Shown here: positions 1 to 8,437 of the stretch, in pieces
Position numbering within the stretch: the stretch's first letter is position 1
Layout: each line of letters opens with the position of its first letter
Source: Akkermansia massiliensis
GTDB lineage: Bacteria; Verrucomicrobiota; Verrucomicrobiia; Verrucomicrobiales; Akkermansiaceae
Reading direction: 5' to 3'
NCBI RefSeq assembly: GCF_023516715.1
Contig: NZ_JAMGSI010000001.1
Coordinates: 1,178,001 to 1,242,000 of the forward strand
Length of the DNA stretch: 64,000 nt
Made by a program: the position numbers and the translations under genes
The notes under the pieces: generated by a model
Told to the model about the DNA's origin: nothing
Seen by the model: the letters and a program-made list of their open reading frames with translations, nothing else
Database searches by the model: none

Positions 1-2
1 CT

Positions 3-1769
3 CAGGCGGTTGAGGACGGAGCCACCCGCCCGGTTTACTATGAAAGCCGGGTGATCAAACTGAATCTGGATCAGGAAACCCTGAAGCGGATTGATGACGA
101 ATACGAGCTCATGGCCGCCAACGCCGACCCGGACGTGATTGAACGCAGCAAGCGGCAGCTGGGGCAAATGGAAGCCATTCTGGGCAATGACAACACCATT
201 AATTCCCTTGTCCACGACATTCTGGACCACTATGAGCATTACCGGGAAGGCCTGCTGACGGGCAAGGCCATGATTGTGGCTTATTCCCGCCCCATCGCCA
301 TGAAAATTTACCGGCGCATGCTGGAATTGCGCCCGGGATGGAAAGAAAAGGCAAAGGTGGTGATGACTTCCGGAAATAATGATCCGGAAGAATGGAGGGA
401 AATCATCGGCAACAAGAGCTGCAGGAATGAATTGGCCAGGGAGTTCAAGGATAATGACAGCCCGATGAAAATTGCCATTGTGGTAGATATGTGGCTGACC
501 GGGTTTGACGTACCCTCCCTGGCGACCATGTATGTCTACAAGCCGATGAGCGGCCATAACCTCATGCAAGCCATTGCCCGCGTCAACCGCGTGTTCGGCG
601 ACAAGGAAGGGGGGTTGGTGGTGGATTATGTGGGCATCGCTTCCGCCCTGAAACAGGCGATGAACGACTATACGGGCCGGGATAAAGCCAACTACGGAGA
701 TACCGACGTGGCCAAAGCGGCCCATCCCAAGTTTCTGGAAAAACTCAGCATCTGCCGGGATTTGTTCCATGGATTTGACTATTCCGGATTCACGACGGGT
801 ACTGATCTTGAACGGGCCAGATGTATCAGCGGAGCAGTTAATTTTATCATTGGCAGGGATAAGGAAAAGAAACAGGAATGTTTCCTCAAGGAAGCGCTGA
901 TGCTGCGCCAGGCCCTGTCCCTGTGCGCTTCCATTGCCCAGGAAGCCGACCGGTTCGAAGCAGCCTTCTTTGAGTCCGTCCGGGTCCTGGTGCAAAGGCT
1001 CAGAAACGCGGGCGCCGGGAAGAAAATCTCCCTGAAGGAGATGAACGACAGAATTAACGCGCTGTTAAAACAAAGCATCCGGAGCGAAGGCGTCATCAAT
1101 CTATTCTCCGACGTTTCCAGGGAGTTTTCACTTTTTGACCAAACGTTTCTGGAGGAAATTGCGAGGATGAAAGAAAAGAACCTTGCTCTGGAATTGCTTA
1201 AAAAGCTGATTCTTGAGCAGGTCTCCATTTACAAGAGGACCAACATCGTCAAGTCGGAAAAATTTAGCGAGAAGATGCAGCGGTTGATTAATTCCTACAT
1301 CAACGGCTTAATTACTAATGAAGAAGTCATCGCGGAGATGCTGAAACTCGCTAAACAGATAGCGGAAGCCCACAAGGAAGGTAAAAATAATGGCCTTTCC
1401 TCTGAAGAAGAGGCTTTTTACGATGCGCTGAACAGGCCGCAGGCCGTTAAGGATTTTTATAAAAATGACGAGCTGATCGCCATGAGCAGGGAATTGACAG
1501 AGGCTCTGCGCAGAAACAGCACCATCGACTGGCAAAAGCGCACCCAGGCGCGGGCAAAAATGCGCATCATGATCAAACGCCTTTTGAAGAAGTACAACTA
1601 CCCGCCTGATGATGTGCCGAAGGCTCTTCAAACCGTCATGAGACAGTGTGAGCTGTGGGCAGACAACATTATGGATGTCGGAAAAAAGAGTTATTTGAAT
1701 GATTCTTCCGAGGATGAGGGAGCCCTCAGAGTAGCGGAAGATCCGGAACAATACTGGGTCAACAGTTGA
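3..1769 (+). CDS. hsdR: Type I restriction enzyme R subunit, C-terminal part (5' end outside window)
   Basis: This is the motor and endonuclease subunit of a type I restriction-modification complex, which translocates DNA using ATP and cuts far from the recognition site. The frame is open to the left edge of the window (codons read QAVEDGATRPVYYESR before the first GTG at 51), so the true start lies outside and the nuclease and first helicase domain are missing here. What remains has the second RecA-like helicase domain (SRPIAMKIYRRM, then VVDMWLTGFDVPSL and the motif VI-like QAIARVNRVFG at about visible residues 140-185), followed by a long charged helical C-terminus as in HsdR proteins. No hsdM or hsdS lies downstream, so they should be to the left. 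Function is confident; intactness cannot be judged. Confidence 0.93.
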   Translation, partial: QAVEDGATRPVYYESRVIKLNLDQETLKRIDDEYELMAANADPDVIERSKRQLGQMEAILGNDNTINSLVHDILDHYEHYREGLLTGKAMIVAYSRPIAMKIYRRMLELRPGWKEKAKVVMTSGNNDPEEWREIIGNKSCRNELAREFKDNDSPMKIAIVVDMWLTGFDVPSLATMYVYKPMSGHNLMQAIARVNRVFGDKEGGLVVDYVGIASALKQAMNDYTGRDKANYGDTDVAKAAHPKFLEKLSICRDLFHGFDYSGFTTGTDLERARCISGAVNFIIGRDKEKKQECFLKEALMLRQALSLCASIAQEADRFEAAFFESVRVLVQRLRNAGAGKKISLKEMNDRINALLKQSIRSEGVINLFSDVSREFSLFDQTFLEEIARMKEKNLALELLKKLILEQVSIYKRTNIVKSEKFSEKMQRLINSYINGLITNEEVIAEMLKLAKQIAEAHKEGKNNGLSSEEEAFYDALNRPQAVKDFYKNDELIAMSRELTEALRRNSTIDWQKRTQARAKMRIMIKRLLKKYNYPPDDVPKALQTVMRQCELWADNIMDVGKKSYLNDSSEDEGALRVAEDPEQYWVNS

Positions 1770-2115
1770 TCATGGCAAGGCATTCAACCAGGGATGGAAA
1801 ATGGAATCCGCATCTGCCTGTTCCGAACATCTTCGGAGCAGTATATCCCCGCCTTTCGGATTTTTTTCTCTTCCAGGCTGCGCCCGTATGATTTACTGCG
1901 ATCCACATCGGCAGGAGTGCCTGAGCAGACAACCCCCATAGATTCCTTGTGCAAGACATTGTGCATCCAATCAGCTCAGAGGCAGAAGTGGTGATCCGGC
2001 TGTCATTGATGATAAATCATAAACAAAGTAATTCCAAGAGGGACTTAACAGGACAATCCTCTCATTGGCTCTACTTCCGGAATCCCTTTCAAATATTCAT
2101 TCCCCTGATTCCAGC
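1770..2115. other. Intergenic stretch after hsdR, no supported gene
   Basis: About 350 bases with overlapping 60-66 codon ORFs on both strands, none with a recognisable motif, a good ribosome binding site or a partner. The local composition is more AT-rich than the genes further right. It probably holds the 3' end of hsdR transcription and degraded sequence. I see no hairpin with a T-run. Confidence 0.5.
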
Positions 2116-2427
2116 TTAAATGCTTTTACAGGAAGGAGTCGAAATAAACACCATGAAAGCATCAAATTCGGCAACATGATACTTCTGGACGCCGCCATGT
2201 GGGCGAATCATCCTGACATGACCTGAACTCACGGCCTCTGCCAGTAATCTGCAAATGGTCGATTTACTGGTATCATAACGCCTGGCAAGAGTCGCCTGGC
2301 TTGCCCAAACAACGGAACCCGATTTAGCTGTTTCCCGGGTAAGAAGAACATCCAGACATTCTCGAATGCGCCTTAACTCTGTAATGATGTCCTCGGCAGA
2401 GACAAAAGTACCTTCTATGATTTTCAT
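2116..2427 (-). CDS. Small winged-helix DNA-binding protein
   Basis: A protein of about 103 residues whose middle reads like a helix-turn-helix and wing: QATLARRYDTSKSTICRLL followed by a short strand region ending in GGVQKYHVAEFDAFM. The longer ORF begins at 2496, but an internal ATG at 2427 gives a natural N-terminus (MKIIEGTFVSAEDII) 22 bases after the stop of the upstream small gene, so I chose it. The N-terminal third (ELRRIRECLDVLLTRE) looks like a short helix or coiled coil. It could be a small regulator or an excisionase-like protein of a mobile or defence module. Neighbours are a small hypothetical gene upstream and restriction remnants. Specific function is not known. Confidence 0.55.
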   Translation of the reverse strand: MKIIEGTFVSAEDIITELRRIRECLDVLLTRETAKSGSVVWASQATLARRYDTSKSTICRLLAEAVSSGHVRMIRPHGGVQKYHVAEFDAFMVFISTPSCKSI

Positions 2428-2449
2428 ATTCGAGTAGAAGATTAGAACT

Positions 2450-2785
2450 TCAGAGAAGATTAGCCTCTTCTTGCGCATCTGAAGATATCCAGGCATTTCT
2501 CAGGTATTGAATCTCGTCCTCTCTTAAAAAATTCATGTAGCTTTGAGATGGCTGCTTCAAAATCCTTTGTTCGGCCAATTCCAAAACATGCCGTTCCAAC
2601 GTTGTTGTAGGATGATATTCCAGGTAGGCCGCCAGCAGGGAAAGCAGTCTGATGCTAGATGCCTGTTCGACATTGTAATAGACCAATGGATCATCGAAAA
2701 CTACTTCAACAATGACCTCGGCATCTTCTCCAGGCAAACATGGAGTCAGTCCGGAAAGGCCTCTAATTTCCCGATTGATGCGCAA
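2450..2785 (-). CDS. Hypothetical protein, possibly the 3' part of a broken gene
   Basis: An ORF of 111 codons starting from TTG at 2785, with protein-like composition (SSIRLLSLLAAYLEYHPTTT, then LERHVLELAEQRIL), and no family that I recognise. It sits just upstream of the winged-helix gene, which starts 22 bases after its stop, so the two would be co-transcribed. Upstream, in exactly the same frame, a single TAA at 2807-2809 separates it from another protein-like stretch that reads back to about 2995. This suggests it may be the distal part of a longer gene with a nonsense mutation. Alternatively it starts at the TTG behind GGCGGTGAG. The choice is uncertain. Confidence 0.45.
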   Translation of the reverse strand: MRINREIRGLSGLTPCLPGEDAEVIVEVVFDDPLVYYNVEQASSIRLLSLLAAYLEYHPTTTLERHVLELAEQRILKQPSQSYMNFLREDEIQYLRNAWISSDAQEEANLL

Positions 2786-2806
2786 GACTGTTACCAGCTC
2801 ACCGCC

Positions 2807-2995
2807 TTATCCAACCATGCTTCTTAATGCACATTTGGGATGCACATACCATTGAATCTTCTCCAAATTATTCAGATAGGCGCTTACCTTGGCCATGGAA
2901 AATTCGTGGGTGATCCTGAATGCATAGTACTTCTCCACCTTAAGCGGAATAAAATTGTCCCGAAGCTTATTTAACAGGGTAAAACGGTTTCTCCT
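2807..2995 (-). pseudogene. Gene fragment on the minus strand, 5' end lost
   Basis: About 62 codons that read as convincing protein (LLNKLRDNFIPLKVEKYY, AYLNNLEKIQWYVHP) end at TAA 2807-2809, in frame with the ORF at 2450-2785. Beyond about 2995 the opposite strand carries the recognisable DUF5655 coding sequence, so the minus-strand gene cannot continue there. The simplest reading is a deletion junction near 2975-2995 that removed the 5' ends of two head-to-head genes. I do not recognise the family. Confidence 0.4.
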
Positions 2996-3388
2996 GAAAA
3001 CAGCGCCGTAAATGCCGTCAGCAAGGAAGTCGTAGTTTATACGGAGCAAGACCGATTGAAGGCCATTCCGGAAGAGGTGCAGGACGTTTACCACAGCCTC
3101 AGAGAAAAAATTCTCGATTTGGGAAACGTTGGAATCAAGGCCAACAAGCTTTATGTCGCCTTCACTGTCAACGATTCGAATTTCACGGATATCGCTTTGC
3201 AGAAACAAGGCCTGAAACTCTGGATCAACCTTCCCAAAGGCGAATTGGAAGACCCCTATAAATTCGCCAGGGACGTTTCCAATATCGGCCATCATGGAAA
3301 TGGCGTTTACGAGCTGGCTATCAAAAATGCGGACAAGCTGGATTACATCCTTACCCTGATCAAACAGTCTTATAAGCAAAAAGCTTAA
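2975..3388 (+). pseudogene. DUF5655 domain fragment
   Basis: The frame is open from 2975 (just after TAA at 2972-2974) to 3388. From about 3035 it matches the DUF5655 pattern well: VYTEQDRL, then LWINLPKGELEDPYKFARDVSNIGHHGNG and a terminal LDYILTLIKQSY are hallmarks of that domain (quoted in parts). In the family this domain normally sits at the C-terminus of proteins of roughly 300 residues that are often associated with restriction-like nucleases. Here only the C-terminal domain is left and the only starts are weak (TTG at 3056). I therefore call it a 5'-truncated remnant, although a stand-alone small domain protein is possible. Its position beside hsdR fits a defence-related origin. Confidence 0.6.
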
Positions 3389-3456
3389 CCCCTCCTGGCT
3401 GGGAAGATTTAACCGTGCCATTGCTTTTTTGATGAACGCTGCATACTCCCGGCAGC

Positions 3457-4386
3457 ATGGGCATTGACTTGGTTTTCCTTTCTCCGTATGCTTCCGCCCT
3501 CATGCCTGCGCTGCTGATCACGTCTTTCATCTGGGCGTTGTCATTCGGACTGCTGGGGAACTGCCTGTCCGACCTCCCCGCCAGTTTTGTCGCGCTGGCG
3601 CGCATGGCCGGCTCGCTGGCCGTTTTCCTCCCCTTCGTCCGGAAGGTTCCTTTCAGCCATGCAATGGGGATGATGGGGATAGGCGCCGTCCAATTCGGAG
3701 GAATGTACCTCTGCTATATCGCAGCCTTCCATTATCTGCCTTCCCACCAGGTCGCCCTTTTCACGGCCACTACGCCGATTTACGTGGTTCTGGTCAACGG
3801 CCTGATGAAGAAGAAGCTGCCGCCGCTCCATCTGGCGGCGGCCGTTCTTGCGGCCATAGGAGGCGCGGGCATCCTTTGGAAAGGGTATTCCGCCGGCAAT
3901 GGCGAACTTACGGGAATTGTTCTGGTACAGCTTTCCAACCTTTGTTTCGCGGCAGGGCAAATCGCCTACATTTCCTTGAAGGATTCCTGGTTCGGCGGAA
4001 GTGAAGCTTCCTGCTTCGCCTATGCCTACGCAGGCGCCCTGCTGGTTACCTTGCCTGCCGGACTGCCGTCAGGGCTGGCCTGCTGGCAGGAGATTTCAGC
4101 CATGCAATGGTGGCTGCTGGCCTATTTGGGAGTCATCGCTTCAGGAGTCTGCTTTTTCCTCTGGAATTACGGCGCCCGCCGGGTGACGCCCGTCAAGCTG
4201 GCAATCATGAACAATCTCAAGATTCCCCTGGCGGCGCTGATTTCCCTGCTCCTGTTCCGGGAACAGCCCAATATGTTCCTCCTGGCTCTCGGGTGCCTGC
4301 TTATCCTGTCCTCTTTCCTGATCGCGCCCATTCCTCCCAAGAAGGCTGCGCGGAAACAGGCTTCCGGCGGCCGGATTCCGGAATAA
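3457..4386 (+). CDS. EamA/DMT-family membrane transporter
   Basis: A 309-residue protein with about ten hydrophobic segments arranged as two repeats of five, as in the drug/metabolite transporter superfamily. The first repeat has FVALARMAGSLAVFLPF and YLPSHQVALFTATTPIYVVL, the second ends in PLAALISLLLFREQP, the typical EamA half-repeat signature. The C-terminus is short and basic (PPKKAARKQASGGR), expected in the cytoplasm. Members export amino acids or other metabolites, and the substrate cannot be told from sequence. The ATG at 3457 is used; ATG 3502 (MPALLITSFIW) is an alternative start with a shorter N-terminus. The gene stands alone, 63 bases before the copper oxidase. Confidence 0.88.
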   Translation: MGIDLVFLSPYASALMPALLITSFIWALSFGLLGNCLSDLPASFVALARMAGSLAVFLPFVRKVPFSHAMGMMGIGAVQFGGMYLCYIAAFHYLPSHQVALFTATTPIYVVLVNGLMKKKLPPLHLAAAVLAAIGGAGILWKGYSAGNGELTGIVLVQLSNLCFAAGQIAYISLKDSWFGGSEASCFAYAYAGALLVTLPAGLPSGLACWQEISAMQWWLLAYLGVIASGVCFFLWNYGARRVTPVKLAIMNNLKIPLAALISLLLFREQPNMFLLALGCLLILSSFLIAPIPPKKAARKQASGGRIPE

Positions 4387-4449
4387 CGCACCCTTGTCAT
4401 TTCCGCCCGCGCCAGTTTCCAGATTCTCCTTTCATGCTCCAGGAAAGGC

Positions 4450-6777
4450 ATGACACATCACATCCGTTTCATTTTGAACCGGAGATGGAATGAACAGGTC
4501 TTTTCTGGCAGTACTTTCCTCCTGTTCATGTTTAAGGTCGCCTCCCATTTTTTCCCATTCCTGTGCTGCTGCCTGATGGCCCAGTTCTCTCCGTCATTCG
4601 CCAAAACGGTGGAATACGATTTATACGTCCGGAACGCTCCGGTCAATTTTACCGGGGTCACGCGCCCGGCCATGACCATCAACGGAAGCATTCCCGGCCC
4701 CGTTCTGTATTTTACGGAGGGGGACACCGCTGTAATACGGGTGCACAACCTGATGGATACGGAGACTTCCTTTCACTGGCACGGCCTGCTGGTGCCCAAT
4801 GACCAGGACGGGGTGCCGTACCTGACTTCCGCGCCGGTAAAGCCCCACACCACGCATACCTATACTTTTCCCATCATCCAGAACGGCACGTACTGGTACC
4901 ATTCCCACAGCGGCCTTCAGGAGCAGAGCGGCCTGTACGGCGCGTTCGTCGTCCGCAAGCGGCCCGGCGACCCGGCGCGCAGGCCGGAGGACGCCCTGCC
5001 GGAGTATACGCTGGTGCTGAGCGACTGGACGAACGAGAATCCCCAGGAGGTGAACAGGAAGCTTCACACCGGGTCGGACTGGTTTTCCATCCGCAAGGGG
5101 AGCGTGCAGAGCTACTGGGAGGCCCTGCGCGCCGGCTACCTGGGAACCAAGCTGACCAGCGAATGGAAGCGCATGAACGCCATGGACGTGAGCGACGTGT
5201 ATTACGAACGCTTTCTGCTGAACGGCTCTTCGCAGGCTTCCCTGCCCCGGCTGAAGGGCGGCGACCGCCTCAGGCTGCGCATCGTCAACGGGGCTTCCTC
5301 CACCTATTTCTGGCTGAGGTACGCGGGCGGCAAAATCCGCGTGGTGGCCAGCGACGGGAAGGATGTCGTTCCCGTGGACGTGGACCGCATGATGATTGCG
5401 GTTTCCGAGACTTACGACGTCGTCCTGACGGTACCGGAATCAGGCAGGGCTTTCGAGTTCCAGGCGACGGCGGAGGATACCTCCGGGTCTTCCTCCCTGT
5501 GGCTGGGCCATGGGGAAAGGCAGCCGCTGCGCCCCTTCCCCAGGCTGAATTACTTCAAGAAGATGAAGCAGATGAACGGAATGATGACCATGGGCGGTAA
5601 CATGAAGATGATGAAAATGAATTCCGGTCCCATGCGCCAGATGCATCACCACGGCATGTCCGGCGGAATGCCGGCCTCCCATTCCGGAGATATGGGGATG
5701 ATGGACATGAAGTCCGGTTCCTCCCATGGTGGAGGCCACGGCAGCATGCAGGAGGAGGGGGAGGAAACCACCCTGACGTATGACATGCTGAAGTCCCCTT
5801 CCCGCACCAACCTTCCTTCCGGCGTGCCCGTGAAGGAATTGCATTTCATGCTGAGCGGGAATATGAACCGCTACGTGTGGAGCATGAACGGGAAGACTCT
5901 TTCAGAGACGGACCGTATCATGATCAAGGAAGGGCAGAATGTACGCATCATCCTGACCAACAATACCATGATGAGGCATCCCATGCACCTGCACGGGCAT
6001 TTTTTCCGGCTGGTGAACAGGCACGGGAATTTTTCACCGCTCAAGTTCACGGCGGATATCCAGCCCATGGCCACCCAGGTGATTGAGTTTAACGCGGCGG
6101 AGAAGACGCGCGGCAACTGGTTTTTCCACTGCCATATCCTGTACCACATGATGAGCGGCATGGGGCGGATTTTCACGTATGAGGATTCTCCCCCCAATCC
6201 ACAGCTTCCACACCCCATGCGGGCACTCCAGCACGTTTACGACATGGACCGGAAGTGGTACCTGACCGTGAACAATGATTTCGCCTCCAACGGGAATATC
6301 GGAGACCTGGAGTTCGGAGGCACCCGCTGGAGCGTTCAGGGAGAGTGGCAGATAGGCTACAAGGATACGCGCGGCTATGAGGCGGAAGGACGGCTGGGCA
6401 GGTACATCGGGGAGAAGCAGTGGCTTTACCCCTACATCGGGGTGGACTGGACCTGCCGCAAGGGTGAGGCCAGAGAACGCAACATGTTCCGCCAGACCAC
6501 CCAAAAGGACCGGGAAGTGGACGGCACCCTGGGCGTCCGGTATACGCTGCCCCTGCTCCTGATTGGGGATGCGCGCATTGATACGGACGGAAAGGTGCGC
6601 CTGCAATTGGAGAGGGATGATATCCCGCTCGCCTCCCGCCTGCGCCTTTCCTTTTCCCTGAATACGGACCGAGATTATTCCGTGGGCCTGCACTACATCC
6701 TGACCTCCCATCTCAGCGTTTCTACCAATTACGACAACAACCTGCACTGGGGAGTGGGGCTGATGCTGACCTATTGA
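4450..6777 (+). CDS. CopA-type multicopper oxidase fused to a CopB-like outer-membrane barrel
   Basis: This protein probably oxidises Cu(I) outside the cytoplasm and contributes to copper tolerance. All four copper-binding clusters are visible: HWH at residues 109-111, HSH at 151-153, HPMHLHGH near 510, and FHCHILYHMMSGM near 559, giving type 1, 2 and 3 sites. Residues about 367-430 form a Met/His-rich segment (MMTMGGNMKMMKM and similar), as in CopA proteins. After the last cupredoxin domain, about 190 residues (from roughly 590) have alternating strands such as RYIGEKQWLYPYIGVDW and end in GVGLMLTY, like CopB outer-membrane barrels. A signal peptide lies within the first 52 residues; the true start may be ATG 4528 (MFKVASHFF). 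The gene stands alone between an EamA transporter and dgt. Confidence 0.9.
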   Translation: MTHHIRFILNRRWNEQVFSGSTFLLFMFKVASHFFPFLCCCLMAQFSPSFAKTVEYDLYVRNAPVNFTGVTRPAMTINGSIPGPVLYFTEGDTAVIRVHNLMDTETSFHWHGLLVPNDQDGVPYLTSAPVKPHTTHTYTFPIIQNGTYWYHSHSGLQEQSGLYGAFVVRKRPGDPARRPEDALPEYTLVLSDWTNENPQEVNRKLHTGSDWFSIRKGSVQSYWEALRAGYLGTKLTSEWKRMNAMDVSDVYYERFLLNGSSQASLPRLKGGDRLRLRIVNGASSTYFWLRYAGGKIRVVASDGKDVVPVDVDRMMIAVSETYDVVLTVPESGRAFEFQATAEDTSGSSSLWLGHGERQPLRPFPRLNYFKKMKQMNGMMTMGGNMKMMKMNSGPMRQMHHHGMSGGMPASHSGDMGMMDMKSGSSHGGGHGSMQEEGEETTLTYDMLKSPSRTNLPSGVPVKELHFMLSGNMNRYVWSMNGKTLSETDRIMIKEGQNVRIILTNNTMMRHPMHLHGHFFRLVNRHGNFSPLKFTADIQPMATQVIEFNAAEKTRGNWFFHCHILYHMMSGMGRIFTYEDSPPNPQLPHPMRALQHVYDMDRKWYLTVNNDFASNGNIGDLEFGGTRWSVQGEWQIGYKDTRGYEAEGRLGRYIGEKQWLYPYIGVDWTCRKGEARERNMFRQTTQKDREVDGTLGVRYTLPLLLIGDARIDTDGKVRLQLERDDIPLASRLRLSFSLNTDRDYSVGLHYILTSHLSVSTNYDNNLHWGVGLMLTY

Positions 6778-6836
6778 ACGCCTTCCCCCATTTTCTCCTG
6801 TTCCAGCCGGGCATTCCCCTGTAGCATTCCTTCACC

Positions 6837-8165
6837 ATGTCAGGGATGATGAATTGGCAGCAGCTTTTGTCGGACGCCCGCTGGGGGTCCAGGCACCAGA
6901 GTACGGCGTCTCCGCAGAAAAACCGCAGCAATTACGACCGGGATTACGGGCGCATTCTGTTTTCCAGCGCTTTCCGCCGCCTTCAGGACAAGACGCAGGT
7001 TTTCCCCCTAGGCCGCAATGATTACGTTCGCACCCGCCTGACCCACAGCCTGGAGGTGGCCCACATCGGCTCCTCCCTCGGCATGCTGGCGGGAGAGTGG
7101 CTGGCGGAGAAAGGTTCCCTTCCCGCTCCTATAGTGCCTTCCGACGTGGCCACCATCGTTTCCACTGCCTGCCTGGCCCACGACATCGGCAATCCGCCCT
7201 TCGGCCATTCCGGGGAGGACGCCATTGAAACCGCCCTGAAACGGCACGGCCTGGAGATGCCGTTTGAAGGGAATGCCCAGGGGTTCCGCATCCTTACCCG
7301 CACCGGGGATCCGATGGAAGGCAACGGCCTGAAACTGACGGCTGCCGTTCTGGGCGCCTTCATGAAGTATCCCTGCACGCAATCCTATTCCGCGGCCGTC
7401 AGGAAAGGCGGCATGACGGCAGCCAACAAGCTTGAATGCAAGAAGTTCGGCATCGGGGAACAGGAGAGGGAGGCGGCTTCCTTCGTGGCCGGCCATCTGG
7501 GGCTGCTTCCCCGTTCCGCGCCTGATGAAAAATATCTTTGCTGGTGCCGCCATCCCCTGGCGTACCTGATGGAGGCCGCGGACGATATCTGCTACCGTAT
7601 CGCGGATATTGAAGACGGGCATTTTTCCGGCATTCTGGATTTTGAGCCTACCAGGGATTTATTCAGCCCTTTCCTGACGGAATCCCAGCTTTGCTACGTC
7701 CGGGAACTGGAAAAGAAGGATGAAAAAGATTCCTGCATCCATTACATGCGCGCGCTCGCCATCGGCAGGAGCATCCAGTCCGCCGTGGACAGTTTCATGA
7801 AGCATGAAGAGGAGCTTCTGCAAGGGAGCATGGATCAATCCCTGATTGACCGTTCGGAACTGGCCGGGCCGCTGAACGGATTGTACCGGTACGCCATTGA
7901 GAACGTGTACCAGGCCCGGGAGGTGATTGAAGTGGAAGCCATGGGCTACAAGGTGCTGGGAGAGCTGATCGACTTTTTCATGGAGTGGGTGAACCATCCT
8001 TCCTCCGGGCAGTCCAAAAAAGTAGCCATCATGCTTCAGGGAACCGGTCTGCCCAAGGATGACGAAGGGAAGGACGCACGCCTGGCGCACATGCTTGATT
8101 ATATTTCCGGCATGACGGATTCCTTCGCGCTGGAGACGTACCGGAAATTGACCGGCATTCTGTAG
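6837..8165 (+). CDS. dgt: Deoxyguanosinetriphosphate triphosphohydrolase-like protein
   Basis: A cytoplasmic HD-domain phosphohydrolase that converts dNTPs (classically dGTP) to deoxynucleoside and triphosphate. The N-terminus has the family pattern NYDRDYGRILFSSAFRRLQDKTQVFPL, quoted here in part as RILFSSAFRRLQDKTQVF. The metal site is shown by the His in RLTHSLEVAHIG and the HD pair in CLAHDIGNPPFGHSGE at about residues 115-130. A later conserved segment is PLAYLMEAADDICYRIADIE. The length of 442 residues fits the family. ATG at 6837 is used, with ATG 6846 and 6849 as near alternatives. It has no obvious operon partner. Confidence 0.93.
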   Translation: MSGMMNWQQLLSDARWGSRHQSTASPQKNRSNYDRDYGRILFSSAFRRLQDKTQVFPLGRNDYVRTRLTHSLEVAHIGSSLGMLAGEWLAEKGSLPAPIVPSDVATIVSTACLAHDIGNPPFGHSGEDAIETALKRHGLEMPFEGNAQGFRILTRTGDPMEGNGLKLTAAVLGAFMKYPCTQSYSAAVRKGGMTAANKLECKKFGIGEQEREAASFVAGHLGLLPRSAPDEKYLCWCRHPLAYLMEAADDICYRIADIEDGHFSGILDFEPTRDLFSPFLTESQLCYVRELEKKDEKDSCIHYMRALAIGRSIQSAVDSFMKHEEELLQGSMDQSLIDRSELAGPLNGLYRYAIENVYQAREVIEVEAMGYKVLGELIDFFMEWVNHPSSGQSKKVAIMLQGTGLPKDDEGKDARLAHMLDYISGMTDSFALETYRKLTGIL

Positions 8166-8363
8166 TTCCTGCCGCACTCCGCTTTTCAAAAGGAGTTCAA
8201 GACCTGCCCACAGGGAGGCCGCAGGGATATCCCCTTTCTTTTCCTTCCATCTTCTTCCGGAGGTTCCTCCGGATGTGGAATAGATGTCCTGCTGCTGTTC
8301 CGTGTTTTTTCTTCCCGGAACGCGCCGCTTTTTCAGAAGAGGAAAAAGCCCCTTTTCTGCATG

Positions 8364-8390
8364 AAAAAGGCTGCCCCACACAGGGCAGCC
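8364..8390 (-). terminator. Intrinsic terminator of the PDZ gene
   Basis: On the minus strand, GGCTGCCC and GGGCAGCC form an 8-bp GC-rich stem with a short loop, followed by TTTTT. It lies 48 bases beyond the stop of the PDZ protein gene. Confidence 0.8.
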
Positions 8391-8437
8391 GTCCTTAACA
8401 TAATGATCATGGATTTCTCCATTGTTTCATGAAGAGG

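Noticed and set aside
1759-1994. Small ORFs on both strands after hsdR
   Set aside because: Equal-quality overlapping ORFs of 60-66 codons with no motif; probably chance.
2807-3421. 204-codon minus-strand ORF treated as one gene
   Set aside because: Its upstream two thirds are antisense to the recognisable DUF5655 coding sequence, so only the part below about 2995 can be real.
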